A stretch of DNA of 64,000 nucleotides from Mimachlamys varia (taxonomy: Eukaryota; Mollusca; Bivalvia; Pectinida; Pectinidae): positions 9,503,432-9,567,431 of the forward strand of contig OX392540.1 in the NCBI GenBank assembly GCA_947623455.1. Direction: 5' to 3'. This document shows positions 36,725 to 48,400 of the stretch, piece by piece. Position 1 is the first letter of the stretch, and each line of letters begins with the position of its first letter. The translations under genes were made by a program, and so were the position numbers. Below the pieces are notes generated by a model. It had not been told where the DNA came from and did not search any database. It saw only the letters and a program-made list of their open reading frames with translations.

Positions 36725-37195
36725 TCATGTGACCGCGAAAAATTTAGGGCACTTCACAATGGCGGCATTGACGACCGAATGGAAGCTAGATTCGATTTGA
36801 TTTTTTTGTCGCTTTAGGTTAAAAGGGGACGAAAGAAAGATACAGGTTCTTAAACTAAGTCATGGTGTGTTGTACCTAGATGTGTAACTGTCAGTCGCAA
36901 AAGAAACAATCTGGCAAAATGTAACGTTCAGGTCGTTTCAAACAGCAAAGAGAAACCCCGATTACGAGCACTGTGGATTGCATTCATAATTATCAATTCA
37001 AGCTAAGTTCACTTCATCAGTGACCTCAGCTAATTTTACTAACACCCGTTTTGTTTTATTTGAAGTTGTGATCCCTTTTTCGACCAAAAAACTTTACCTC
37101 GCTTACCGTCATTGGAAACTTCCATTTAGCCGCCATTTTGTTTTAAAAGTGTCCTAAATAAAGTCACGTGGTGATGAAAGTCACATGACTAAACC
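36725..37195. repeat. imperfect inverted repeat around aatggcggc
   Basis: The left end reads catgtgac ... tttaggg-cactt ... caatggcggc ... gaatggaag (36727-36783). The right end, in complement, reads catgtgac ... tttagga-cactt ... aaatggcggc ... aaatggaag (about 37115-37190). It could be an old TIR element. Alternatively aatggcgg could be YY1-like sites or start contexts in divergent orientation. Confidence 0.3.
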
Positions 37196-37205
37196 GGCTG
37201 AAATA

Positions 37206-37637
37206 GGACTGAGACCACAATTACGAATGAAGTCCCTTAGAAATCTAGGTGTTTTAGTTAAAACTATACTATGTCTGTTACAACTTGGTATTTGTGTACA
37301 AGTTTGGTGTTTAAATATTCTAGAGATGTCATTCTAACATTTACTGTGTAAATTTTTCATACTGTGCATGTTATTTTTGCGTAGGGTTCTGTATGACAAG
37401 TCCTGTTTTTACCCCTAACCCCTGACCCGGAAGTTTATGTTTGACGTTGATGACACATGCAGACGATTATCTCAAGAAAAAGGCCAACATGCTATGCTGA
37501 AATTTTGATATTTTACTCGCAAGATGTTGCTCTTGACAGGTTATAGAAAGGAAAGTTGGCTATCGGATTTAGGGAATTTGTTATAAAATTAAATGTTACA
37601 ATGAAACATATAGTAAAATTAATTGTGGTCTTAGTCC
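37206..37637. mobile_element. 432 bp MITE, TA-flanked, copy 1
   Basis: The ends ggactgagaccacaatta and taattgtggtcttagtcc are complementary with one mismatch and lie between TA dinucleotides (37204-37205, 37638-37639), as for Tc1/mariner-type elements. The interior is nearly identical to copy 2 at 41066-41518. Relative to it, copy 1 lacks about 21 bp near the left end. There is no coding potential. Confidence 0.8.
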
Positions 37638-37639
37638 TA

Positions 37640-38421
37640 TATGAATGGTCTAAAAATACATGTTTTTCTTTCTCAGATCCATGTTTTTGGACAGATTTTG
37701 ATGAAATTTGGCAGGATTATCCTATGTAGCATGTCTGATATATTGAAACTAATAATTTAGATGAACAAGTTAAATTAAATCAAAAATTGAAGTTTTTATT
37801 AATTTTAAATTTTAGTTTTTTTTTTATTCAACACTGTATGTATATAGACACTTGAATTTTCATATGTTATGTTTTTATGTATTCCTACATCTGATTTTTA
37901 AAGTAAAAATTGAGAAATTCTGCAAATTATATCAAAACAGAATATTTGAAAAATCAGTTATAATCAAGTGCAAAACATGAAAGATTTGAATTTGGCAGGG
38001 ATCATTAATAAAGAATGGAAAATCAGTTAAGATGAGTTTTTAAAGAGCCAAGGGATTTGAAATTGGGGAAATGGGGGCTTGTACATAGACTATCATTTAT
38101 GTTTTTGAAAGAAATTCATAAGTAAGAAGTTATATGGATTGGTCAAATGTGTGCCTCAATAGTTAATTATGTGTAAATGTAATTCAGATTAGTTTAGAAC
38201 ATCATTTCATCTATAATAACAGGCAGTATTGCTTAAATTTCAATATTGTTTGCTATGGTCATCTAGTTTAAGAAACTCTTTGTTGAAATAAAAGGGGTTG
38301 GATTACAAAAAACAACAAACAACTGTTTCTGAGGGTATTAGTTTTTGTTTGTGACAACTTTGTCCGAGCACCACCGACGGGGAGATTCCCTCTAGGTAGT
38401 CATCTATATATGTAGCTTATT
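37640..38421. other. AT-rich non-coding DNA
   Basis: Nothing recognisable between the MITE and the next tandem-repeat element. Confidence 0.4.
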
Positions 38422-39765
38422 AGTCCCCCACCGGAATCCGGGGGGGGGACTATAGGTTTGCGTTGTGTCCGTCCGTCCGTCCTTCCGCACACTATTTGTC
38501 CGGGCTCTATCTCCCATACTATAAGACACTGGAACTTCATACTAAGTGTGTGGGTTCCCTGTGGGAAGGCGGTGTGTCGCATACAAAAACCGGGTCACTG
38601 TGACCTATATTTTGACCTCTGACCTACATTAAAGAAAAAGCTTGTCCGGGCTCTATCTCCTACACTATAAAGCACTAGAACTTAATACTTAGTAGTATTG
38701 TTCTCTGTGGGAAGGCAGTGTGTCGCGTACAAAAACCGGGTCAATGTGACCTATATTTTGCTATTTTTTGACCTCTGACCTACATTAAAGAAAAAGCTTG
38801 TCCGGGCTCTATCTCCTACACTATAAAGCACTAGAACTTAATACTTAGTAGTATTGTTCTCTGTGGGAAGGCAGTGTGTCGCGTACAAAAACCGGGTCAA
38901 TGTGACCTATATTTTGCTATTTTTTGACCTCTGACCTACATTAAAGTAAAAGTTTGTCCGGGCTCTATCTCCTACACTATAAAGGACTAGAACTTAATAC
39001 TTGGTAGTATGGTTCCTTGTGGGAAGGCGGTGTGTCGCGTACCAAAACCGGGTCACTGTGACCTTTATTTTGCTATATTTTGACCTCTGACCTACATTAA
39101 AGTAAAAGTTTGTCCGGGCTCTATCTCCTACACTATAAAGCACTAGAACCTAAGACTTGGTAGTATGGTTCCTTGTGGGAAGGCGGTGTGTCGCATACAA
39201 AAACCGGGTCACTGTGACCTATATTTTGACCTCTGACCTACATTAAAGAAAAAGCTTGTCCGGGCTCTATCTCCTACACTATAAAGCACTAGAACTTAAT
39301 ACTTGGTAGTATGGTTCCCCGTGGGAAGGCGGTGTGTCGCGTACCAAAACCGGGTCACTGTGACCTATATTTTGACCTCTGACCTACATTAAAGAAAGAA
39401 AAATTTGTCCAGGTTCTATCTCCTACACTATTAAGGATTAGAACTTTATACTTGGTAGTATAGTTCCCTGTGGGAAGGCGGTGTGTCGCGTACCAAAACC
39501 GGGTCACTGTGACCTATATTTCCCAATAGAAAAACTAAAGGTGTCCTTCATAGACTTGTGTCCTTTATATAGAGATCATTTATAGAGTATACCTACAGTG
39601 TACATGTATTTAGTGAGAATGGGATGGTTCCTGTATAGAAGCGGGTCTCTGTAAACTACATCTTCACCTTTCAATACATTGAAGAAAATACATGACCTTA
39701 TTGCATCTCGAGATTCACACTCATTGCTATTGGATCTCGAGATAACAACCTGGTGGGGGACTGTA
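38422..39765 (+). mobile_element. tandem-repeat element with agtcccccacc ends
   Basis: The left end is the hairpin agtcccccaccgg ... gggggggact, and the right end ggtgggggact (39752-39762) is complementary to the left tip. A (tccg)n tract lies at about 38468-38484. Seven units of 145-156 bp follow, anchored at gtccgggctctatctcc (38499, 38644, 38800, 38956, 39112, 39258, 39407), each with tgtgggaaggcggtgtgtcg and gtgacctatattttg. The design matches the Helentron-like elements in the window, but no ggcc-type 3' hairpin is seen, so the class is less sure. Confidence 0.6.
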
Positions 39766-41065
39766 ATTCGTTGAATTATCTTGTTTTATTTGGTACATAT
39801 ATGTTGGTATTTGAATTTTGTCTTGGATTTCAAAAAGTGTCCTCAAATGAAATGTCTTTTCTTCTCAACACAGGTGGTCTTGATGTTGATTGTCTCCCCT
39901 ACCCTGACCCGACCCGGTGCAGTGTGATGGACCAAGCTCACCTTTCTTGAAGTTGGATTTTGCTGCCTTTGTGTGTGCTGTCTCAGTGCTGTTTAACCAA
40001 CAGTTAAAGTTTTCTCTCCTTGTGGTCAGAGGCATACACTTTTAAATACAATACAGAGAAGTGAACACAGATAAGTCTGGACTAAAGGACCCAGCACTTA
40101 TAGACGGGTAGCTGTCATCAGATTTGTTTGGATAGGCTGTCAGCACCAAGGACCCAGGCTTAATCTCGGACACTTCAACATCCGTGCTGGAGCTTGAGCA
40201 TTAAGTGGAGTTTTGTGACAAGCCAACTAGTGTCCAAGGAGTTAACAGCACCCAACAAAAATGACATGGCTGGAAGACAAGATTGGTAGTGGAAGTTAAC
40301 CACCTGAAAGGGAATGCTGATCCGAGCACCATCTGGATAGCTGGGTGAATGGTATAACAGCACATTATTTGGGAGTGCTAAGACACTAAGTATGAATGCC
40401 TTACAGGGAATGAGTTTGGGTGTCAAGAAAGCAGCCCCTAGGAAGTGGATACTAGCAAGCACATTCACAAACAAGTGGTGCTGAACCGGTACTTTGCTGA
40501 GAGGAAAAAGCTATGATGTCAACTATCCTTGAGGTCACCCTGACAGCACAGCAACAGCAAGCCTTGGGTGTGTCCATGAGTGGTCATACAGTTTTAGTGG
40601 TCAGTTGTCTATGTGATTATAGGTTCTAGAGCATTTTTTTGAAGTCATGGAGACTGAATAAAGGTTAAGGCACAGTATAAATGTTGTATTTTTTGAAAAA
40701 TTGAAAAATTTGAAAATTTGATTTAAATTTTTCAAACTTAATTGAAGTTGAATATTGTGGTGTAAATACTTTATTTGAGGATGTGAAAATATTATTCTAC
40801 ATCATAAATCACTTTACAGAATTTAAATATCATCATTTTTTCAAAAGATATGACATTTTTCCTTACCCTTGTAGCTAAAGATTTGTGAAGAAAATGTCTG
40901 TCCAACTTAGCACAAAATTACAGCATGATAGTGGTTTTTAAATTTGTCATAACTTCTGTCTTATATGTCCTATAATGATGCGGTTTTCACCAAAAAGTTT
41001 CAAATTGCCTACAGTTTAAGGAAATATTAACTTTGCAAAATCAAAAAATGTTAAGTCCTATAATA
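39766..41065. other. non-coding DNA, unassigned
   Basis: The part at 39860-40670 has a more even base composition than its flanks and could be part of a transcript. The frames there (65 codons plus at 39753, 99 codons minus ending at 40175) have no known motif and no matching splice sites that I could pair. Confidence 0.3.
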
Positions 41066-41518
41066 GGACTAAAACCACAATTAAATGCTTCCGGGTTCAG
41101 TACCTACGAATGAAGTCCCTTAGAAATCTAGGTGTTTTAGTTAAAACTATACTATGTCTGTTACAACTTGGTATTTGTGTACAAGTTTGGTGTTTAAATA
41201 TTCTAGAGATGTCATTCTAACATTTACTGTGTAAATTTTTCATACTGTGCATGTTATTTTTGCGTAGGGTTCTGTATGACAAGTCCTGTTTTTACCCCTA
41301 CCCCCTGACCCGGAAGTTTATGTTTGACGTTGATGACACATGCAGACGATTATCTCAAGAAAAAGGCCAACATGCTATGCTGAAATTTTGATATTTTACT
41401 CGCAAGATGTTGCTCTTGACAGGTTAGAAAGGAAAGTTGGCTATCGGATTTAGGGAATTTGTTATAAAATTAAATGTTACAATGAAACATATAGTAAAAT
41501 TAATTGTGGTCTTAGTCC
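41066..41518. mobile_element. 453 bp MITE, TA-flanked, copy 2
   Basis: Same element and orientation as 37206-37637, with ends ggactaaaaccacaatta and taattgtggtcttagtcc between TA dinucleotides (41064-41065, 41519-41520). It keeps a segment with 'atgcttccgggttcag' that copy 1 lacks. High identity over ~415 bp suggests recent mobility or duplication. Confidence 0.8.
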
Positions 41519-41520
41519 TA

Positions 41521-42049
41521 GTTGTATCCCGGAAATGGCGTTTGCAAGGAAATTCCACTAGGGTGTCCATACCAAAATTTACTAGTCTCGGCCTCGGATA
41601 TAGGACTAGTGGCTAATGTAGGCCTTATGTCCCTGCCAAAATATAGACCTGTAAAAACTACCATGCCAAAAGTATGGAGCATTTGTTTATTTATAACCTT
41701 TTTCAAATAATTTTCCTGAGGCTGATATAAAACTCTCGTTTAGAATACTTTTTGATGAAATGATGTGAAGGTGACAGTAGGAATAGGCAGTACACAAATT
41801 GGGTCACTTACAGGGGAACGCAAAGACTTTAATAATTAATAGTGTTTTGATTTACAGTTGCTGGGTGTGTTATATAACACAAACATATATAGCTTCAAAC
41901 TTTTCATTTTATTTCCCAGAAACAGTTAACAACAAAACATAGCAACTAGATACAGAGATGGATTAATACAATACACAAATTAAAACAACCAATTCCGTAT
42001 ATATTCTGTTGATGGTTAAAAATGTAGTTCATGAGAGGGAAAATGCACG
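41521..42049. other. non-coding DNA upstream of the KDZ-type gene
   Basis: No exon with a donor that would pair with the acceptor at 42239 was identified with confidence. Overlapping 62-codon frames on both strands at 41518-41710 are taken as chance. Confidence 0.35.
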
Positions 42050-42124
42050 GCTAGACAGAGGTTCGAACCTGGGACCTTCCAAACTCTATACAGACGCTCA
42101 ACCTACTGAGCTATCTGGTCGCCG
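42050..42124 (-). mobile_element. tRNA-like SINE head
   Basis: On the minus strand the sequence reads agatagctcagtaggttgag, then cgtctgtatagagtttgg and cccaggttcgaacct: an A-box/D-arm region followed by a B box. The T stem and acceptor stem do not pair properly, so it is not a working tRNA gene. It is more likely the head of a tRNA-derived SINE or a tRNA relic. Confidence 0.55.
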
Positions 42125-42250
42125 ATGATAGACCTGGTCTAGTAAAACCAAATATTAAATGCAATACATGCATACTTCTCTAGTAGAATAGACAACATTA
42201 AATTGAGCATTCTATATGTGCTACTTTAATTTGTTTTAGCTTGAGACGAA

Positions 42251-42449
42251 ATGCGAAGAAGATATTCAAAGAAGCCCCTGAAAATAAAAAGAATTACATA
42301 TAACAGTTCAGGGAGAAAGGTTGAATTTGTAAGGAAGCAGTGGGGAGCTAGTGCTGCTACAAGCATTTCGGAACCGAATGCCTGTATTGATAGCGTTCTA
42401 CCATGTCAACATGTACAGGAGACTGATGTTTATGATAAAGTAACTGCAG
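42251..42449 (+). CDS. KDZ-type gene exon 1 (first coding)
   Basis: It follows the acceptor 'atttgttttag' and 11 bases of 5' UTR with an in-frame TGA. It encodes a basic start (MRRRYSKKPLKIKR) that could act as a nuclear localisation signal, then an unstructured stretch. The donor is gcag|gtaaat, phase 1. Confidence 0.75.
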
Positions 42450-45400
42450 GTAAATATTTTGCTCGATCTGGCAATTACTCATACCTATTAAAATTCAAAT
42501 GTCACACGTCGGCATAAATAGATAGAGGATGTCATTATCTGTTACAATTGCGTTTCAAGAAAAAGAAACCTGAAGTAAAATATATATTGTGTAATATGTA
42601 ATTCTAAAATATACCAAAATTATCTATGAATTGATAATTTATCCCAATTTGATTGAGTGCTTGGACACAATGTACAGAGAAACTTATTCAGCATTCTAAA
42701 ATGACCACAAATAATCATGATGATGGTTGGCAGAAATTCTGAAAAGAATCCATTAATCTATAAATGGTTTCATTTTGTAGATCAGTCAACCAGTAGAAAA
42801 TATAAAGAGAAGCGTAAGCAGCTTTCAGATTGCTGGAAAGCAATCAGGGATGAGCTCCACAGTACGAGGACAGAGGAGTTGTCTCCAGCCACATTTTCTT
42901 GCTCTCGCTGTGGACAAGAAACGGAAGAAATTATCCGATGCCTGGACTGTAGTTACATGACCTACTACTGTGAAAAACGTTGTGACGACATTCATTCCAC
43001 CGTCCTCTTTCATGTTCCAAGCATCTGGAAGGTATATTTTTAATGCTAATATGGTGTACTACACTTCTAGACACAGCAAACTTTGCTAAATACAAATTCT
43101 GTCCTAAAACCCATATTATGTTCCTTAACTTTTAAAATTGTTAACATTTTAGTGTATATATTGTATATGGTTTTCAGGTTTACACAATATACTGCATTGT
43201 TAAACCTCTTGAAATCATCTTTTCATTTTCCAACAAGGAGCCTATGTCATTGTACGTGTTGCTTCCGTCCATTTGCAGTCCTTTAACATTTTCTTTCGAA
43301 TTTCTTAAGGCTATAAAGATTTGGATAGATATATACCCATACAAAAGTATAAATGCCCGTTCATTCAAATTATTGTTTTAATAAAAGAAATATTGAAGTA
43401 TTATAGATTTTATGTGTCAAATAGGTGTTTGAATTAAAATATGACTGTTTTGGATTTTTTTCCAGGGACTTATGTTTGTTCCATATACTCAACGGAAGCG
43501 TCCTATGTTTCAAAGGTTCCACCATGAGTGCAACACGTTTTACCTTAGAGACTTGTGTGTAGTAGATGTGAAAGGTATGGCTATATTATAAATAAAAACC
43601 CAAAAACCAAGAAACCCAAAATCAGATTTGAAATAAAATTTGTAAAATAAATCTTCTTATCAAAATTCAGTGTTTCACATGGGGAGCTTTTGCATTCATT
43701 ACCCACAGTGGTACATTACCACAGTGTGGTCCATAGTCTTCCTATTAAAATTTTTACAATATTAAATGAAGAAACAAAATTTAACTTAATTGATGCATTA
43801 GCACTGAAGTACTGCCAATGTGTTGATAGGATTTTAGAGCAGACTTAAATTTGTCATCTGTTTTGCAATTCTCTGAACTTGTATTCCATTTTTCATATTA
43901 TAATTCTGAATATAAAATAAAGTAAATATAATTAATAATATATTTTCTTTGAAGGTGTTCAACACAAGGCAGTTTGTAGGTTTTGTGTCTGTGAAAAAGA
44001 GGCCATTACTCTTCTACGTTATGGTCTCTGGGCTGCAACACTTGAAAAACCTAGAGTGGTCTTCTCACTCGAGCTGATGGAATTATCGGCAGCTCTACAG
44101 GTTGAATGCGGATTGTCAACCAAAGCCTTCTGTGAAGGTCTTAAATTTGTCAAGAGATTCCAAATTCACGATATAGAAGAGGTAATTATCTGAATTTTAA
44201 GGTTTTTAATTTATATCCGTCATGGGAACAGTTTGAAATCCCCATCATTATAATGTCTATAATCATCACCAATTAGTTGAAATATTCTCAGCTAGATCAC
44301 ATGTTTATTTAAGTGTACTATGATTTCTTTATATGGCCTTGTAGTTCTTAGAATCATTTGATCTTGTAACTCTTTGACTTGGAGGCAATACTTTCTAATA
44401 AACAAACCAAACCATGGTGACGATTTCAACAAAATCTACGTGTGATAATGGAAAAAGTCATGATGTGGGTGTTCAGTCAGGCACCCGATGTATTCTTTCA
44501 GCATAGTCAATGTTAGAAATGAATACAGGTGTGTATTTAACTGCATATGATAAAAATGATTGGTGTTAAGGTGAAACTACCATGCATTAATGTTGCTGTT
44601 GTGAATCGCTACAGCAATGGTACATTTCGAGGCGTGGGACTCATTACATATACCTGTTAGAGATGTATGTCAAGAGACTAAGTATGAACATTCCTACTAG
44701 GTCAATTGTAGATTGTCAATGATAGATGTTCAAAGATAAAGGTCAGTGAAACTGTCTGTTAAGTGCTAAATACAAGTGGGTCGCTGTGGCCTCATTTTGA
44801 GAAAGTATAAGTCATTACAGAAAATACATAGTTGAGCAATATTTTCCTCCGTTGTTGATGACGGATAATCAAACTTGGCATAATACTCGCTTATTGGTAG
44901 TCAGTGTGTAACATACCGTTACTTGGTTACTCGCTTATTGGTAGTCGCTTATTGGTAGTCGGTGTGTAACATACCGTTACTTGGTTACTCGCTTATTGGT
45001 AGTCGGTGTGTAACATACCGTTACTTGGTTACTCGCTTATTGGTAGTCGGGGTGTAACATACCGTTACTTGGTTACTCGCTTATTGGTAGTCGGGGTGTA
45101 ACATACCGTTACTTGGTTACTCGCTTATTGGTAGTCGGTGTGTAACATACCGTTACTTGGTTACTCGCTTATTGGTAGTCGGGGTGTAACATACCGTTAC
45201 TTGGTTACTCGCTTATTGGTAGTCGGTGTGTAACATACCGTTACTTGGTTACTCGCTTATTGGTAGTCGGTGCGTAACATACCGTTACTTGGTTACTCGC
45301 TTATTGGTAGTCGGTGCGTAACATACCGTTACTTGGTTACTCGCTTATTGGTAGTCGGTGCGTAACATACCGTTACTTGGTTACTCGCTTATTGGTAGTC

Positions 45401-48400
45401 GGTGCGTAACATACCGTTACTTGGTTACTCGCTTATTGGTAGTCGGTGCGTAACATATCGTTACTTGGTTACTCGCTTATTGGTAGTCGGTGCGTAACAT
45501 ACCGTTACTTGGTTACTCGCTTATTGGTAGTCGGTGCGTAACATACCGTTACTTGGTTACTCGCTTATTGGTAGTCAGTGTGTAACATACCGTTACTTGG
45601 TTACTCGCTTATTGGCTTATTGGTAGTCAGTGTGTAACATACCGTTACTTGGTTACTCGCTTATTGGTAGTCGGTGCGTAACATACCGTTACTTGGTTAC
45701 TTGCTTATTGGTAGTCGGTGCGTAACATACCGTTACTTGGTTACTCGCTTATTGGTAGTCGCTTATTGGTAGTCGGTGTGTAACATACCGTTACTTGGTT
45801 ACTCGCTTATTGGTAGTCGGTGTGTAACATACCGTTACTTGGTTACTCGCTTATTGGTAGTCGGGGTGTAACATACCGTTACTTGGTTACTCGCTTATTG
45901 GTAGTCGGGGTGTAACATACCGTTACTTGGTTACTCGCTTATTGGTAGTCGGGGTGTAACATACCGTTACTTGGTTACTCGCTTATTGGTAGTCGGTGTG
46001 TAACATACCGTTACTTGGTTACTCGCTTATTGGTAGTCGGTGTGTAACATACCGTTACTTGGTTACTCGCTTATTGGTAGTCGGTGTGTAACATACCGTT
46101 ACTTGGTTACTCGCTTATTGGTAGTCGGTGCGTAACATACCGTTACTTGGTTACTCGCTTATTGGTAGTCGGTGCGTAACATATCGTTACTTGGTTACTC
46201 GCTTATTGGTAGTCGGTGCGTAACATACCGTTACTTGGTTACTCGCTTATTGGTAGTCGGTGCGTAACATACCGTTACTTGGTTACTCGCTTATTGGTAG
46301 TCGGTGCGTAACATACCGTTACTTGGTTACTCGCTTATTGGCTTATTGGTAGTCAGTGTGTAACATACCGTTACTTGGTTACTCGCTTATTGGTAGTCGG
46401 TGCGTAACATACCGTTACTTGGTTACTTGCTTATTGGTAGTCGGTGCGTAACATACCGTTACTTGGTTGTTGTGATCTACAACTGTTCAGGAAATAATGG
46501 CCATTTATAGGAAAAATATTTTATCAGCCATGGCATAGGTTCCTGACTGGTCAATACCAGACAATGTCAGGTCACAATCATTGATTTTGGATAGCCTATA
46601 TGTGTGACACATCAAAGGTAGGTCACAACGACCTGAATATACATATTTTAAGGACAAATAGATCATTACAGAAAATGTTCATTTTTGCAATCAAATACTT
46701 TTACCAGTCAATGCCTATATATATAATCATCAAACCAAACAGCAGTGTCCTTCCTATTACATATATATACAATAAACAGACATATAAACATGTATGATGT
46801 GCCTCTGAAAAGACTTATTTGTTCAATTGTTGGCTATATTTGCCAGTTGGGCACCTTGAGGTCGTTGAATCTCCTATTCACTTATTCTGTAAATTCCATA
46901 ACAGATTTCCTTTATCAACAATTTTCCTTCTTACCTTTTTCATGGTAGATTGTCTGTCAGTGCAGAGGGTGTTGGATTTGAACAATAATTGTATGTTGAA
47001 TTGTGTTATAATATATGAACACCATGAAGTCTTCTGTATCACAAATAACATTTTTTTCATTGCTTCCATTTCAGGTTAAAAATTTATATCGAGTTCTTGT
47101 GGGGGATTGTTCCAATGAATATAGGTTCCACCGAACTATCTTTGAGAAAGGAAGACATCTTGGATTGGAGTATATGGGTTGCCCTGCCTGTTCTCAGGTA
47201 CTGGTACATCTATTTAATTTTTCAAATATATTGTTTTGATGTCATTGTATTAAAATTATTATTGAAATAATATACAAAAATGAAAATTACAAATCATGAC
47301 GTACTATTGAAAACATTAAAAAGACAAATGCACATCTACTGAGTTTTGGAACTGGGGTTGAGATTACAAGATTGATCATCAATTTGCTGCAAGCAATCAA
47401 TGATCAATGGCACTTTTTGCAATATCCAGTGAAAAGTGCAGTTTTAACAATTTTCAATTGATCAAACAAGATATGTTGAACTTAAACTAGTGATTATGAT
47501 AATTCTCTTCTTTTCTGTATTACTAAAACTAAAAATTACTTGTTTTTTAATTTCTTTATAGAATTCTACATGCCATACCATTTGTGTTGATGCCAATTTT
47601 GGACTTGTCCATAAAAAAATCTTCTGGTGATGGACAAGGGCTTCAGGAGGTCAGGCATAAGGATTCTTTCTTTTTTGACCAAGATGATGTGGACAGATTT
47701 GCTGATGCTAGCCAGAATCCCAGAATAAAGAAAGTTAGTTTATTTTTAATATTGTGATTATATATTAATTAGGTCACCTGACCATAGGCCAATGTATAGG
47801 CCATGGTAACCTATTGCCATAGTTGTATGTTCACCTATTGAGCATTATTTTTTCCTTGTGAGCTTTATAACTTGAGTACACAATAATAGGGTGGGTTTTT
47901 TTTTGAAATATGGTATGACATTAATATTTCTGGTGTTTCACATCCATGAACAAGTTTGAATATAGGTTCGATCAGACTGTAATTTTCAGAGATATGGCTC
48001 TTTGAATTTTTTTATTAACATTGGAGCCTAAATCGTGTGAGCACGGTAACTTAAGTAAATATGAATGCCAGGTAGGTTCTGATAAATTTGGTATGTAGCT
48101 TTATGAAGAAGATCTTGAAGCAGTTCAAAAAGGGCTCCAATAGGAAAGTTACAGTCAGAGCTAGGGACCTTGGAAATTTTAATGAACTTAAACATTTTAA
48201 TCAACTTAAAGATTGTGAGAACGATAAATGCAATGAATGTGAATACAATTTTAAAGCTTTTTTTTTTTTGCTGTAGTGCTTCATATCATGAAGAACAATG
48301 ACAAGTTCGAATTTGGGTTTTATTGGACTCCATCTCAGTTATATGTTGTCATGATCCTTTTTTATATTTACAATTTTTTTTCTTTTAACAATAACAACAT

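Noticed and set aside
36456..36728. 90-codon minus-strand frame starting MIKSSIFNSTSKEF
   Set aside because: It looks somewhat protein-like, but no family, splice partner or promoter could be found. Kept only as a note.
40175..40474. 99-codon minus-strand frame
   Set aside because: No motif, and composition is like the flanks. Not enough to call a gene.
37206..41518. LTR retrotransposon with 430 bp LTRs
   Set aside because: Each repeat has its own TIRs and TA flanks, and the 3.4 kb between them has no gag or pol but another tandem-repeat element.
42050..42124. Functional tRNA gene on the minus strand
   Set aside because: A and B boxes are recognisable, but the T stem and acceptor stem do not pair. 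A SINE head fits better.
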